From Oppiella nova (taxonomy: Eukaryota > Arthropoda > Arachnida > Sarcoptiformes > Oppiidae): a DNA stretch of 64,000 nt. Made by a program: the position numbers and the translations under genes. The stretch spans positions 1-64,000 of the forward strand of contig CAJPVJ010000008.1 of NCBI GenBank assembly GCA_905397405.1, in the 5' to 3' direction. Numbering within the stretch: position 1 is the first letter of the stretch; each line of letters opens with the position of its first letter. The notes under the pieces are model-generated. The model did not search any database. It saw only the letters and a list, made by a program, of their open reading frames with translations, and was not told the origin of the DNA. Shown here one piece after another: positions 26,029-35,624 of this stretch.

Positions 26029-27426
26029 TTATATGCCCCATTCCAATTCTGCATTTGTGATTTTATTGATGACAGATTGATATTCAAATTTTTTACATGC
26101 ACACCATAATTGGATAAAATCTGAACCAAAATATTGTTTAAAGACTGTATGTTTTTCAAATAATTGCAGTGCTTCAAGCTGATGAGAGGGTAAGAAATGC
26201 TGTGAGTTGATCACTTTTACTTGTTGGATTGATTGAGGTAAATCCAGTGATGCATGTAAGCCATGCAGTACACCTGTCAGAATGGTTGCAACACACAAAT
26301 AAGGGTTGACGTCTGCACCCGCAACACGATATTCCAAGCGTTGATTGTCCTGATCTGAACAGGGGATGCGAATGGCAACATTGCGATTATTGAAGCCCCA
26401 ATTGGCTTCGAGTGGAACATGATTGCCAAGTTGAAATCTGCGAAATGCGTTAATATTGGGTGCTAAAATAGCCATGGATGCGGGCATTAAGTCAAGTAAA
26501 CCTGCAATCACTTTGTGCATGATGGGGTTTGGATTTTTTAACTGATCTATTTTAAAAAGATTGTCTTGCCATTGGTTGCGTATGCTCATATGAAAGTGCA
26601 TGCCACTGCCTGCTTTAGCCATATTTGGTTTCGCCATAAAACTGGTTTTTAAACCATGTTGCATCGCAATTTGACGAATCATTCGTTTAATACTCATGAT
26701 GTCATCACACAGTTTTAAAATGTTGTCACTGTGCTGAATATTCAATTCAAATTGTCCAGAAGCACTTTCAGCTACAACACCTGTTAAATCAATACCTTGT
26801 CGTTTTGCTTCTAATTCAATTTGTTGAATGACAGTTTGAAAATTATGCGGAGTATCGACATCGAAACATTGGGTTGAAAGCGGATCAGATTGGGGAGAAA
26901 ACGGGGCATCTTGGATATTTTTAGACAAATAAAATTCGATTTCACTGGCCATCATTGGAAAATAGTGCATCTGATGCAGTGTCAATAAAATTCTTTTTAA
27001 TATATTGCGAGGCTCAATCACACAATCTGAACCATCATCGGATTTCATGGTTAATAGCAGTTGGGCATGCTGATGGGGTTGATCTGCACAAGGCTTTAGA
27101 CTGCCCAAGACGGGCATACATAAGCGATCGGGTTCCCCAATATATTTTCCCAGCCCACTTTCTTCAACCACTTGACCATCCAAGCTCATCGCATAAATAG
27201 ACAACGGAAAATAACAGCCTTTCTGCAATTGGTGGAGGGCATTTACTTCAATACGCTTACCACGAAGATGACCATTGAGATCATGTAAGCAGATATCAAT
27301 AAACTGGGTCTCTGGATAATCTTCTAAATATTGTTGAATTTCTTTGTTGAAATCATGCATGCCCTGATTTTCTAAGATCAGTGCTGTGGGGAATATTTTT
27401 GTAGAACTGGCAAGCGACATATTCAT
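26029..27426 (-). CDS. Glutamine-synthetase-family ligase, PuuA (gamma-glutamylputrescine synthetase)-like, 465 aa
   Basis: The protein resembles E. coli PuuA along its length and has the same size. It would join glutamate to an amine with ATP, the first step of the gamma-glutamyl route of polyamine breakdown. Visible motifs are DLNGHLRGKRI near the N-terminus, the metal-binding SEIEFYL, GQFELNIQHSDN, the ATP-site AGSGMHFHMS, NAFRRFQLG and RVAGADVNPYL. I chose the ATG at 27426 because GGAT lies nine bases upstream; a TTG at 27441 and an ATG at 27360 are alternatives. No other puu gene is next to it, so the amine substrate is uncertain. Confidence 0.85.
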   Translation of the reverse strand: MNMSLASSTKIFPTALILENQGMHDFNKEIQQYLEDYPETQFIDICLHDLNGHLRGKRIEVNALHQLQKGCYFPLSIYAMSLDGQVVEESGLGKYIGEPDRLCMPVLGSLKPCADQPHQHAQLLLTMKSDDGSDCVIEPRNILKRILLTLHQMHYFPMMASEIEFYLSKNIQDAPFSPQSDPLSTQCFDVDTPHNFQTVIQQIELEAKRQGIDLTGVVAESASGQFELNIQHSDNILKLCDDIMSIKRMIRQIAMQHGLKTSFMAKPNMAKAGSGMHFHMSIRNQWQDNLFKIDQLKNPNPIMHKVIAGLLDLMPASMAILAPNINAFRRFQLGNHVPLEANWGFNNRNVAIRIPCSDQDNQRLEYRVAGADVNPYLCVATILTGVLHGLHASLDLPQSIQQVKVINSQHFLPSHQLEALQLFEKHTVFKQYFGSDFIQLWCACKKFEYQSVINKITNAELEWGI

Positions 27427-27635
27427 TGTGAATAGATCCAAATGAGGTAAAAAAATTATAGAAAGCTTGCTTACTTGAGTAACGTAAAATGATCGTAAAT
27501 TCTTTTCTTAGACGCTTAACCAAAACACTCAACATCAAGCCTCAATTATTGCTTGAGGCTCTATCCTAAAAACAGTGATATTTCAAAGCAAAGCTTTGGC
27601 GTAGCATTGCCTCAGAATATTGAGGTAAAACGGAC

Positions 27636-28379
27636 ATGATGGGATTTGTAATTGGTGTATTTGCAATTGCAGGCATGATTAAAGGCACAATTGGTCTCGG
27701 CTTGCCTGCCGTTTCAATGGGACTTTTAAGCCTTGTGATTAGCCCATTCCAAGCCGCAACTTTATTGATCATTCCATCTATGGTGACCAACTTTTGGCAA
27801 TTGTTTGCTGAAGGTCATGTATGGCGGTTGGTTCGCCGTTTTTATCCCTTATTATTGGGGATTATGATCGGTTCAATTTGGAGTGTTTTCCCAACTTTAG
27901 GGCACTCTAGTGGTGGTTTTCATAGTGAAGCATTACTGGGGGGAATGCTGGCATTGTATGGACTCTATGGTTTGTTTTCCAAACGTATGCCAAATCTTGC
28001 ACCGCATGAAAAATGGCTTTCGCCAATCATTGGATATTTAGGCGGTGCTTTAACTGTTGCCACGGGAGTGGTGGTGATTCCTGTGGTCCCTTATTTACAA
28101 TCTTTGCAGTTAAAGCGTGATGATTTGGTTCAATCTTTAGGTTTAGCATTTACCGTTTCAACACTGTGCCTTGCTGTTTTCTTACATCAAAATCCTGTTG
28201 AAGATACGCCAATTGATTATCAGTTATCTCTTATTGCTTTGGTGCCTGCACTAATAGGAATGTGGGTGGGAACAAAAATTCGTTATCGTATTCCAGAGCA
28301 AAAATTTCGTAAAGTTTTCTTCTGTGGCTTGGTGATTTTTGGCTTATATTCAGTATTGCATCAATTTGGCGTGATCTAA
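27636..28379 (+). CDS. TauE/SafE family membrane exporter, 247 aa
   Basis: About eight hydrophobic helices fill the protein, with the family hallmark GMIKGTIGLGLPAVSMG at about residues 12-28 and its degenerate repeat IIGYLGGALTVATGVVVIPVVPY in the second half. TauE/SafE proteins export small anions such as sulfite or sulfoacetate. The substrate here is not evident. GAGG lies before the ATG at normal distance. It is divergent from the PuuA-like gene and has no co-directional partner. Confidence 0.85.
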   Translation: MMGFVIGVFAIAGMIKGTIGLGLPAVSMGLLSLVISPFQAATLLIIPSMVTNFWQLFAEGHVWRLVRRFYPLLLGIMIGSIWSVFPTLGHSSGGFHSEALLGGMLALYGLYGLFSKRMPNLAPHEKWLSPIIGYLGGALTVATGVVVIPVVPYLQSLQLKRDDLVQSLGLAFTVSTLCLAVFLHQNPVEDTPIDYQLSLIALVPALIGMWVGTKIRYRIPEQKFRKVFFCGLVIFGLYSVLHQFGVI

Positions 28380-28519
28380 TTCGTGGACTTAAATGGTCGT
28401 TTAATCACGCTTTCCGCAAATGTGAAGCTATGACCATATTGGGTAAACTGAAAAAATCAAAGCAGATGATAGCGATTTAGTTAGTTTTAAAAATGAATAT
28501 CAGCGTGGTGCTTAAGTCT

Positions 28520-29434
28520 TTAAGCTAAAATCAGTTTCGATTTTTGTGAAATTAAGAATTGGGCAAAGTGTTGATATGCTGTTGGAAGTTCATCAAAATT
28601 TTGAGCAGCCAATTGTAGTTGGCGTTTTGCCCATTCTCCAACTAGCTCAATTTGATCAAATGCATAGAGTTGATTGAGTCGCATTGCTGCCCGTTTGGGC
28701 ATAATGGCAATGCCGACACCACTCGCAACCACTTGAGCGATCGCAGCAAAATTTGGCAATCTTAAACGATACTGAATTGCACAATTGAGCAATTTGGCTT
28801 GGTTTTCAATCGACTGCTGTAGAGAGTGATATTGCATTAAACCCACAAAGGCATAGTTCAGAGTATCGACCAGTCTGAGCTCTGTTCGCTCGCTTAATTC
28901 ATGATTTGATGGACAAATCAGCACTAACGGATCATCTGAAAAGGCTAAAGTTTGTAATTGATGTGCATTAAAAAAGCTCGAAATTAAGCCGAGTTTTGCA
29001 TTGCCTTTTTCAAGGGTCTGAATAATTTCATTACTTTCAGCTTCCTGTAGATCAATCTGAATATGGGGGTTTTCAACTAAATACTGAGGAAGTAATAAGG
29101 GCAGATATTCACTTTGTGCAGATGAATTACACCACAAAGTCATCTGTGTGCTTAGACCTTTTGCGAAGGGTGACATCGCTTGTTCAAGCTGTTTACTTTG
29201 TTGTATTAGACGTAAAGCCTGTTCTGCAAAAGTTTGACCTGCAATTGTGAGTTTGACCCCAGAGGCATGCCGGGTAAAAAGGCTTGTGGCATATTGTTGT
29301 TCGAGTTTTTTAATACGTTCACTGGCTGCCTGTAGTGAAATCGACGAGCGTTCTGCGCCTTTGGTGAGGCTTCCTGTGTCCACGATATTGATAAACAGTT
29401 GCAAATCGAAGAAGTCTAGGCGCATGCGAATCAT
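28520..29434 (-). CDS. LysR-family transcriptional regulator, 304 aa
   Basis: An N-terminal winged helix-turn-helix (FFDLQLFINIVDTGSLTKGAERS...SLQAASERIKKLE) is followed by the effector-binding domain from about residue 90 to the end. LysR proteins usually control a divergent neighbour; here that is the Asp/Glu racemase gene 308 bases away, with two GATATCGT palindromes between them. Start codons at 29434 and 29425 are both possible and neither has a strong ribosome-binding site; an earlier TTG at 29455 is less likely. The ligand is unknown. Confidence 0.85.
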   Translation of the reverse strand: MIRMRLDFFDLQLFINIVDTGSLTKGAERSSISLQAASERIKKLEQQYATSLFTRHASGVKLTIAGQTFAEQALRLIQQSKQLEQAMSPFAKGLSTQMTLWCNSSAQSEYLPLLLPQYLVENPHIQIDLQEAESNEIIQTLEKGNAKLGLISSFFNAHQLQTLAFSDDPLVLICPSNHELSERTELRLVDTLNYAFVGLMQYHSLQQSIENQAKLLNCAIQYRLRLPNFAAIAQVVASGVGIAIMPKRAAMRLNQLYAFDQIELVGEWAKRQLQLAAQNFDELPTAYQHFAQFLISQKSKLILA

Positions 29435-29742
29435 AAAGAGCTGAAATGAGATCAAAGTATAGCTGAATAATCATACAAATATGCGATATCGTGTAGATTG
29501 TTTCAACGATGAGTAAGACGAGATTTAAATTGAAACAATGAAGGCTTGATCACGACGATATCGTACGATAGTCACTGGATATTTAAAGTGCTTGTATTGG
29601 AAAATATATAGGTTTGAAACATAAGTAACTTGATTGATATTGATCATATGCCTGACTTGCCCAATTTGAGTCTAAAACGCAAACCATTTATGAAATCTCA
29701 AAACACCCTAGAAAAGATGAAAATTCTAAGCGAGTAAAAAAA
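29435..29742. promoter_or_regulatory. Divergent control region between LysR gene and racemase gene
   Basis: The region contains two palindromic sites, GCGATATCGT at about 29483-29492 and ACGATATCGT at about 29555-29564, 72 bases apart. LysR regulators often bind two such sites in a shared divergent promoter. This is inference from sequence and position only. Confidence 0.35.
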
Positions 29743-30432
29743 GTGAAAACGATTGGTTTATTAGGTGGAATGAGTTGGGAATCTACAGACTTGTACTATC
29801 AACAGCTGAATAAAAGCGTTCAACAAAAATTAGGAAAATTACACTCTGCAAAAATTGTTTTAATCAGTGTTGATTTTGCTGAGATAGAAATATTACAGCG
29901 TCAAGGTTTATGGGACGATGCAGCACTGTATTTAAAAGAGAAGGCAATTCAGTTGGAGAAAGCAGGGGCAGAAGGGATCTTACTGTGTACCAATACTATG
30001 CATAAAGTTGCTTCTGCTATTGAAAGCTCGGTCTCAGTTCCATTTATTCATATCGCTGATGCAACAGCAAAAGAAGTTTTAAATCAGAACATTGGCAAAG
30101 TCGGTTTGTTAGGTACTCAATTTACCATGGAACAAGGCTTCTATAAGCATCGGTTAGAAGAACAAGGCATCAATGTACTGGTGCCTAACCAAGCGCATCG
30201 ACAGATGGTTCACAATATTATTTATGATGAATTGTGTTTAGGTGTGATCAAGGAAGAATCTCATCAGAAATACATCCATATTGTTGAGCAGCTAATATTA
30301 GAGGGTGCTGAAGGCATTATTCTGGGATGTACAGAAATTTGTATGCTCATTGGAGATACTCAGTTTTCTGTTCCGCTGTTTGATACAACGTCGATCCATG
30401 TGCAAGCTGCTGTGGATTTTGCTTTGTCTTGA
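29743..30432 (+). CDS. Aspartate/glutamate racemase family protein, 229 aa
   Basis: The enzyme class interconverts L- and D-amino acids without cofactor, using two cysteines. Both are present: LLCTNTMHK at about residue 84 and LGCTEI at about residue 196. The N-terminal MKTIGLLGGMSWEST is typical of the YgeA-like broad-specificity branch. The start is a GTG preceded by GCGAG. It follows a LysR gene on the opposite strand. Which amino acid it prefers cannot be read here. Confidence 0.9.
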   Translation: MKTIGLLGGMSWESTDLYYQQLNKSVQQKLGKLHSAKIVLISVDFAEIEILQRQGLWDDAALYLKEKAIQLEKAGAEGILLCTNTMHKVASAIESSVSVPFIHIADATAKEVLNQNIGKVGLLGTQFTMEQGFYKHRLEEQGINVLVPNQAHRQMVHNIIYDELCLGVIKEESHQKYIHIVEQLILEGAEGIILGCTEICMLIGDTQFSVPLFDTTSIHVQAAVDFALS

Positions 30433-30460
30433 TCTTTTAAAGGGGGTATTTTTATCAACA

Positions 30461-30483
30461 AAAAAGCTCCCGGAGGAGCTTTA
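30461..30483 (-). terminator. Terminator of the ribF-ileS-lspA-fkpB operon
   Basis: AAGCTCC and GGAGCTT flank CGGA; on the minus strand the stem is followed by a run of six T. It lies 21 bases past the fkpB stop and may also stop the racemase transcript. Confidence 0.85.
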
Positions 30484-30503
30484 AATACTATATAAGCAAA
30501 GGC

Positions 30504-30989
30504 TTACATAATTTTCACACCTTGTTGACCCGCAGGAGTAACTTTGAAGATTTCTACTTCAAAAGTGATATTTTTACCTGCGAGTGGATGGTTGAAATCC
30601 ACTTCAGTGATGTCTTCACCGACAGTTTTAACCACGCCAAATAGACTTTGTTTGGCTTTGTCTTCAAACTCAATCATGTGGCCTTCAACAGGGCGTTGTT
30701 CGAATTTTACTGTATCGAATTTTTGCACATTTTCAGAATTCCACGGACCGAAAGCATCTTCTGGTGGAAGGCTAACAGTACGACGGTCACCTGCACGAAG
30801 ACCAAATAAGGCTTTTTCAAAACCTGGCAATAAACTGCCATCCCCGATCACTAAGCTTACAGGCTCTTCACGGCTACGTGTGTTATCAATTTCAACACCA
30901 CTTTCGATAGCAACAGAAAAATGCAGTTCTACTTTTGAGCCATCCGCAACACGCGTTTCGTCATTGGGGTTAATCATTTGTTCAGTCAT
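30504..30989 (-). CDS. fkpB: FKBP-type peptidyl-prolyl isomerase FkpB/SlpA, 161 aa
   Basis: This is a small cytoplasmic proline isomerase of the SlyD-like branch. The FKBP half domain is visible in VELHFSVAIESG and LVIGDGSLLPGFEKALFGLRAGD. The IF (insert-in-flap) domain follows with PPEDAFGPW, and FNHPLAGKNITFEVEI ends the fold. The ATG at 30989 has GGAAG six bases upstream and overlaps the end of lspA by eight bases. The lspA-fkpB order is conserved in Gammaproteobacteria. Confidence 0.95.
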   Translation of the reverse strand: MTEQMINPNDETRVADGSKVELHFSVAIESGVEIDNTRSREEPVSLVIGDGSLLPGFEKALFGLRAGDRRTVSLPPEDAFGPWNSENVQKFDTVKFEQRPVEGHMIEFEDKAKQSLFGVVKTVGEDITEVDFNHPLAGKNITFEVEIFKVTPAGQQGVKIM

Positions 30990-31521
30990 TTTGCGCTTCC
31001 GCACGTTGAATACGATGCTTTTCTAAAAAGAAGGTATCAATTAACAATAAAATCGTACCGAGAGTGATCGCACTATCGGCAATGTTGAATGCAGGAAAAC
31101 TACTGCCTTGGTAATGCAAATGAATAAAATCGACCACATAACCTAATGTCACACGATCAATTAAATTCCCCAATGCGCCGCCAAGAATCAATGCGATTGC
31201 AGCAGGTAAGATCAGCGTGGTTTTTGGCATACGCATAAGCCAAAAAATAAAGATGATCGATACAACGCCTGCAAGGCCTGTGAATAAATAATGCTGCCAA
31301 CCACCCGCATCAGACAAGAAGCTAAATGCTGCGCCGTAATTATGCAGTAATGTCCAATTTAAGAAGGGCAGTACAGGTACAGGTTGAGCATAAGTCAGCT
31401 CTGCACTTGCAATATTTTTTGTCCATTGGTCAATGATAATGGCAAGGACAGAAAGTCCAAGCCACATCAAATTATGCGGATAAAACTGTAATAAGCCCTT
31501 TTTATTTTGCGGATTAGGCAT
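30982..31521 (-). CDS. lspA: Signal peptidase II (prolipoprotein), 179 aa
   Basis: LspA cuts signal peptides from lipoproteins in the inner membrane. Four hydrophobic helices are visible. The catalytic aspartates sit in GNLIDRV and FNIADSAI, and the conserved WTLLHNYGAAFSFL precedes them. The start MPNPQNKKG is supported by GAGAG upstream and overlaps the end of ileS by eight bases. Several lipoproteins in this window (the RND adaptor, the 155 aa, 135 aa and LytM proteins) would be its substrates. Confidence 0.96.
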   Translation of the reverse strand: MPNPQNKKGLLQFYPHNLMWLGLSVLAIIIDQWTKNIASAELTYAQPVPVLPFLNWTLLHNYGAAFSFLSDAGGWQHYLFTGLAGVVSIIFIFWLMRMPKTTLILPAAIALILGGALGNLIDRVTLGYVVDFIHLHYQGSSFPAFNIADSAITLGTILLLIDTFFLEKHRIQRAEAQND

Positions 31522-34354
31522 ATTTTCTCTCTTCACCTTGACCTGTAGGAAGGTTAATAATACAACGAGAACAAAGCCCTGGATGTGCATGATGTGTATT
31601 CACATCTGGAAGGACATGCCAGCAACGTGCACATTTTTCGCCTTCAGCAGCAGAAACTTTAACACGTAGGCCTTCAAGCTCTGTTGCTTCACCTTGCTCA
31701 GCGTAGTCATAAACAATTGCTTGAGAGGTGATCAAGACAAAACGAAGCTCATCGCCCAATTGCTTCAAGACGTTTTGTAGGTCTGTATTTGCCCAAAGTT
31801 CAACTTTAGCAGACAGGTTACTACCGACTAATTTCGCATTACGCGCTGTCTCAATCTGTTTATTAACCGCAGATTTGACTTCAATTAAGGTTTGCCAATC
31901 TGCTTCAGAGATCAAGTTGGTGCTTGATGCCACTGGAATATCATACCAATGCGCTGTAAATACATATTTTTCAGTTTGCTCTGGAATCAATGGCCACGCT
32001 TCTTGTGCTGTAAAGCTCAAGATAGGGCTCATCCAACGAACAAAGGCTTGAACCAAATGATACAACGCGGTTTGAGCAGAATGACGTGCTGTTGAATCAG
32101 CTTTAGTGGTGTATTGGCGGTCTTTGATGATGTCTAAATAGAAACCACCCAAATCATTGATACAGAAACTGGTCAAAGCATTGGTGACGACATGGAAGTT
32201 CATATCTTCATAAGCTTGTTGAATGGTTTTCTGTACATCTGCTGCACGTTGTAAGATGTATTGATCCAATGCAATCAATTGGTCTACAGGTAACGCATCT
32301 GTTGATGGTTTAAAGCCGTTCAAGTTTGCCAATAAGAAACGTAAAGTATTACGAATACGACGATAGCTGTCACTTACACGGCTAAAGATTTCGTTACTTG
32401 CGGCAATTTCATAACGATAATCGCTTGATGCAACATATAAACGTAAACCATCAGCACCTAACTGCTTGATGATGTCTTCAAGTGGGATAAAGTTACCCAA
32501 TGATTTTGATAATTTACGACCTTTTTCATCCACGGTAAAACCATGCGTAAGCAGGGCTTTATAAGGTGCGCGTTTATGGATCGCAATCGACGTGAGCAAT
32601 GAAGACTGGAACCAACCACGATGTTGGTCAGAACCTTCAAGATATAAATCAGCAGGATCTTGCAGTTCTGCACGTTCACGCAATACTGCATAGTGCGTTG
32701 TACCTGAGTCAAACCATACATCGAGTGTGTCACGAACAGCATTGTACTGTTCAGCATCATCACCGATAAATGCTTTGGCTTCACGGTTATACCAACCATC
32801 AATGCCTTCTTTTTCGATGAGCTTCGCCACATCTTCAATGAGCTCTGCGGTACGAGGATGCAATTCATTGGTGTCTTTATGTACAAAGAATGGAATCGGC
32901 ACACCCCAAGTCCGTTGACGAGAGATACACCAGTCTGGGCGGCCTTCAATCATTGACTTGATACGGTTTTTACCCCAATCAGGGACAAAGTCGATGTCAT
33001 TTTCAATCGCATTTAAAGCATCTTGGCGTAACCCATTCGCATCCATGCTGATAAACCACTGTGGGGTTGCACGGAAGATGATTGGTGTTTTATGACGCCA
33101 GCAATGTGGGTAACTGTGCTTAATTGGCAGATGCGCCCAGAGTTTGCCAGCATCTGTTAATGCTTCAATAATTTTTGGATTGGCTTTATAAATGTGCTCG
33201 CCTGCAAAAAGAGGCGCAGTCGGTAAATATACACCATTACCACTTACAGGGTTTTCTACTTTTAAGTTATAGATTAAGCCAACTTTATAATCGTCCACAC
33301 CATGTCCAGGTGCAGTATGCACAGCACCTGTACCACTGGTTGCGATGACATGTTCACCTAAAATTACAGGTACTTGACGATCTACAATCAATGGATGTTG
33401 TAATTGTAAGTTTTCGAGCGTCGCACCAACAAAGTCAGCCAATACTTTTGGTTGTTCAAGTTTGTAACGTTCACATGCAGATTCAACTAAATCTTTGGCT
33501 AAGATTAAGTTTTGTGTGCCACGCTCAGACTGAACTTCCACCAATTGATAGGCAATATCTGCATGTAAGGCAACTGCTTGGTTCGCGGGTAATGTCCACG
33601 GTGTCGTTGTCCAAATCACGATATCTGTTGGATTACTAACGCTGACACCAACTTTTGCAGACAAATCAGCAAGATCTACAACACCGAAACCCACATCAAT
33701 TGCATCAGATTTTTTATCTTCATATTCCACTTCTGCTTCAGCAAGTGATGATCCACAATCCATACACCAGTTCACTGGTTTTAGACCAGGTTCGATATGG
33801 CCTGCTTTGGCAATTTCACCGAGCGCGCGAACAATATCTGCTTCTTGTTTGAAGTTCATGGTGAGATATGGATTATCCCAATCTCCAAACACGCCCATAC
33901 GAACAAAGTCTTTTTTCTGTAATTCGACTTGGGTATATGCATATTCACGGCAGGCTTTACGGAAAGTCGATGCGTCAACTTTTACGCCAACTTTACCGAT
34001 TTTTTCTTCGACTTTGAGCTCGATTGGTAGACCATGACAGTCCCAACCTGGAACATAAGGTGCGTCAAAATCATCTAAAGTGCGACTTTTAACAATAATG
34101 TCTTTTAAAACTTTATTGACGACATGACCTAAATGCAATGAACCATTTGCATATGGAGGACCGTCATGCAGAATATATTTTTTCTTGCCAATACGCGAAG
34201 CACGAATCTGCTGATAAATGTTGTCGGCATACCACTCTTCTAACCATTTTGCTTCACGTACTGCGAGATTTGCTTTCATTGCAAATTCAGTACCTGGTAG
34301 GTTTAGCGTGGCTTTATAATCCACTGCATTTTCAGAAGTTTGCTTATCGCTCAT
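31514..34354 (-). CDS. ileS: Isoleucyl-tRNA synthetase, 946 aa
   Basis: IleS charges tRNA-Ile with isoleucine and edits misactivated valine. The HIGH signature appears as HLGH at residues 74-77 after PPYANGS, and KMSKS appears as KLSKS at about 614. The editing domain lies between them (TTTPWTLPAN). A C-terminal zinc finger is shown by CARCW and CSRC. The start MSDKQ at 34354 is preferred over an ATG 12 bases upstream because GGATGACA precedes it. It lies 61 bases after ribF in the classical operon order. Confidence 0.97.
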   Translation of the reverse strand: MSDKQTSENAVDYKATLNLPGTEFAMKANLAVREAKWLEEWYADNIYQQIRASRIGKKKYILHDGPPYANGSLHLGHVVNKVLKDIIVKSRTLDDFDAPYVPGWDCHGLPIELKVEEKIGKVGVKVDASTFRKACREYAYTQVELQKKDFVRMGVFGDWDNPYLTMNFKQEADIVRALGEIAKAGHIEPGLKPVNWCMDCGSSLAEAEVEYEDKKSDAIDVGFGVVDLADLSAKVGVSVSNPTDIVIWTTTPWTLPANQAVALHADIAYQLVEVQSERGTQNLILAKDLVESACERYKLEQPKVLADFVGATLENLQLQHPLIVDRQVPVILGEHVIATSGTGAVHTAPGHGVDDYKVGLIYNLKVENPVSGNGVYLPTAPLFAGEHIYKANPKIIEALTDAGKLWAHLPIKHSYPHCWRHKTPIIFRATPQWFISMDANGLRQDALNAIENDIDFVPDWGKNRIKSMIEGRPDWCISRQRTWGVPIPFFVHKDTNELHPRTAELIEDVAKLIEKEGIDGWYNREAKAFIGDDAEQYNAVRDTLDVWFDSGTTHYAVLRERAELQDPADLYLEGSDQHRGWFQSSLLTSIAIHKRAPYKALLTHGFTVDEKGRKLSKSLGNFIPLEDIIKQLGADGLRLYVASSDYRYEIAASNEIFSRVSDSYRRIRNTLRFLLANLNGFKPSTDALPVDQLIALDQYILQRAADVQKTIQQAYEDMNFHVVTNALTSFCINDLGGFYLDIIKDRQYTTKADSTARHSAQTALYHLVQAFVRWMSPILSFTAQEAWPLIPEQTEKYVFTAHWYDIPVASSTNLISEADWQTLIEVKSAVNKQIETARNAKLVGSNLSAKVELWANTDLQNVLKQLGDELRFVLITSQAIVYDYAEQGEATELEGLRVKVSAAEGEKCARCWHVLPDVNTHHAHPGLCSRCIINLPTGQGEERKYA

Positions 34355-34415
34355 GCAAGTTGTCATCCAATATTATCAGCACCATTGCTGACGCGTTTTA
34401 CAATAAAAGTTTAAG

Positions 34416-35417
34416 TTAAAAAGGAAATTTGGGGGTGTTTTTGCGAAACTCAAGCAAACGCTCGACATCATCATCAATTCCCGCCTGAAGCGCTTCAAGT
34501 GATGGGTAATTTAATTCACCATGTAAATAGTCGAGGAAAGTGACCCGCATTAACAGACCATACAGATTAGCAGAAACATTTGGAAAATGTACTTCTAATC
34601 GCCATTCTGGATGTTCTTGTTTGATTGCAGGGCGTGTCCCCACATGGCCCGCACCAAATAATGCATCTATTTGATAGCCAGCAACACCTATTTTATTGGG
34701 GTTCTCAGTTTTGACTTTCTGTGTCAATGAGGTGCTTTCGCAAATAACATCGACAGCATAAATACCACTTAAACAGGGTTTATGACGGCCAAGTCGAACA
34801 TTGATGGTTGGAAAATTCAAAGTACGACCAATTTGATCACCATATTGCACACGACCAATCATGCTGTATGGGCGACCCAATAATTTTGCTGCAAGTGATA
34901 AGTCACCCGCTTGGAGAACTTGGCGAATACGGGTTGAACTGACACGTTCGCCATTAAATTCAATGGTATTGAGATTGGTGACATCAAAACCATATTGTTT
35001 TAAAAATTCACTATTGCCTTGACGGTCTTTGCCGAAGTGAAAATCATCACCTAAGATCAAACTTTGTGCATTGAGTTTGTTTTTTAACAGGCTCGCAAAG
35101 TTTTCAGCACTTAAGCTACGGAATTGATTATCAAATTTAGCGATAGCAATATAATCGACACCCAATTCAGATAAATATTCTACTTTTTCTCTGAGTGATG
35201 AAATCCGTGGTGGTGCTTCATAACCTTTGAAAAACTCTAAAGGTTGCGGCTCAAAAATCATCACCAAGGTTTTTAAATTTTGGGCTTTAGCCACTTCTTT
35301 GAGTTGAGAAACCATCGCCTGATGTCCCAAATGGACACCATCAAAATTGCCAATCGTCACAGCGGTTTGGGGCAATTGAAAATTTGGTGCTAAGGCATTT
35401 AGACGTAACAGCTGCAT
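34416..35417 (-). CDS. ribF: Bifunctional riboflavin kinase / FAD synthetase, 333 aa
   Basis: RibF phosphorylates riboflavin to FMN and adenylates it to FAD. The N-terminal nucleotidyltransferase domain has GNFDGVHLGH at residues 23-32 and, later, VSSTRIRQ. The C-terminal kinase domain begins near residue 185 with GRTLNFPTIN and includes SGIYAVDV. Length is normal. It is the first gene of the operon with ileS, lspA and fkpB. Confidence 0.97.
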   Translation of the reverse strand: MQLLRLNALAPNFQLPQTAVTIGNFDGVHLGHQAMVSQLKEVAKAQNLKTLVMIFEPQPLEFFKGYEAPPRISSLREKVEYLSELGVDYIAIAKFDNQFRSLSAENFASLLKNKLNAQSLILGDDFHFGKDRQGNSEFLKQYGFDVTNLNTIEFNGERVSSTRIRQVLQAGDLSLAAKLLGRPYSMIGRVQYGDQIGRTLNFPTINVRLGRHKPCLSGIYAVDVICESTSLTQKVKTENPNKIGVAGYQIDALFGAGHVGTRPAIKQEHPEWRLEVHFPNVSANLYGLLMRVTFLDYLHGELNYPSLEALQAGIDDDVERLLEFRKNTPKFPF

Positions 35418-35624
35418 GGTTTCAAAATAAGCTTAAAATTTGAAAGGACTATATATTGCCATAATCTCACAGTTTCGTCTTTGTTGTTGTGTTTTTATCC
35501 AGAAAAAAATGACTGAGAATACTTTTATATCAGTAAAATTGATTCATTTTATGAAATTAAATCAATTTTATTTATTAAAAGATGCTTTTATAATCAATTT
35601 ATCTGCTGAAATGAGGATGAAGCG

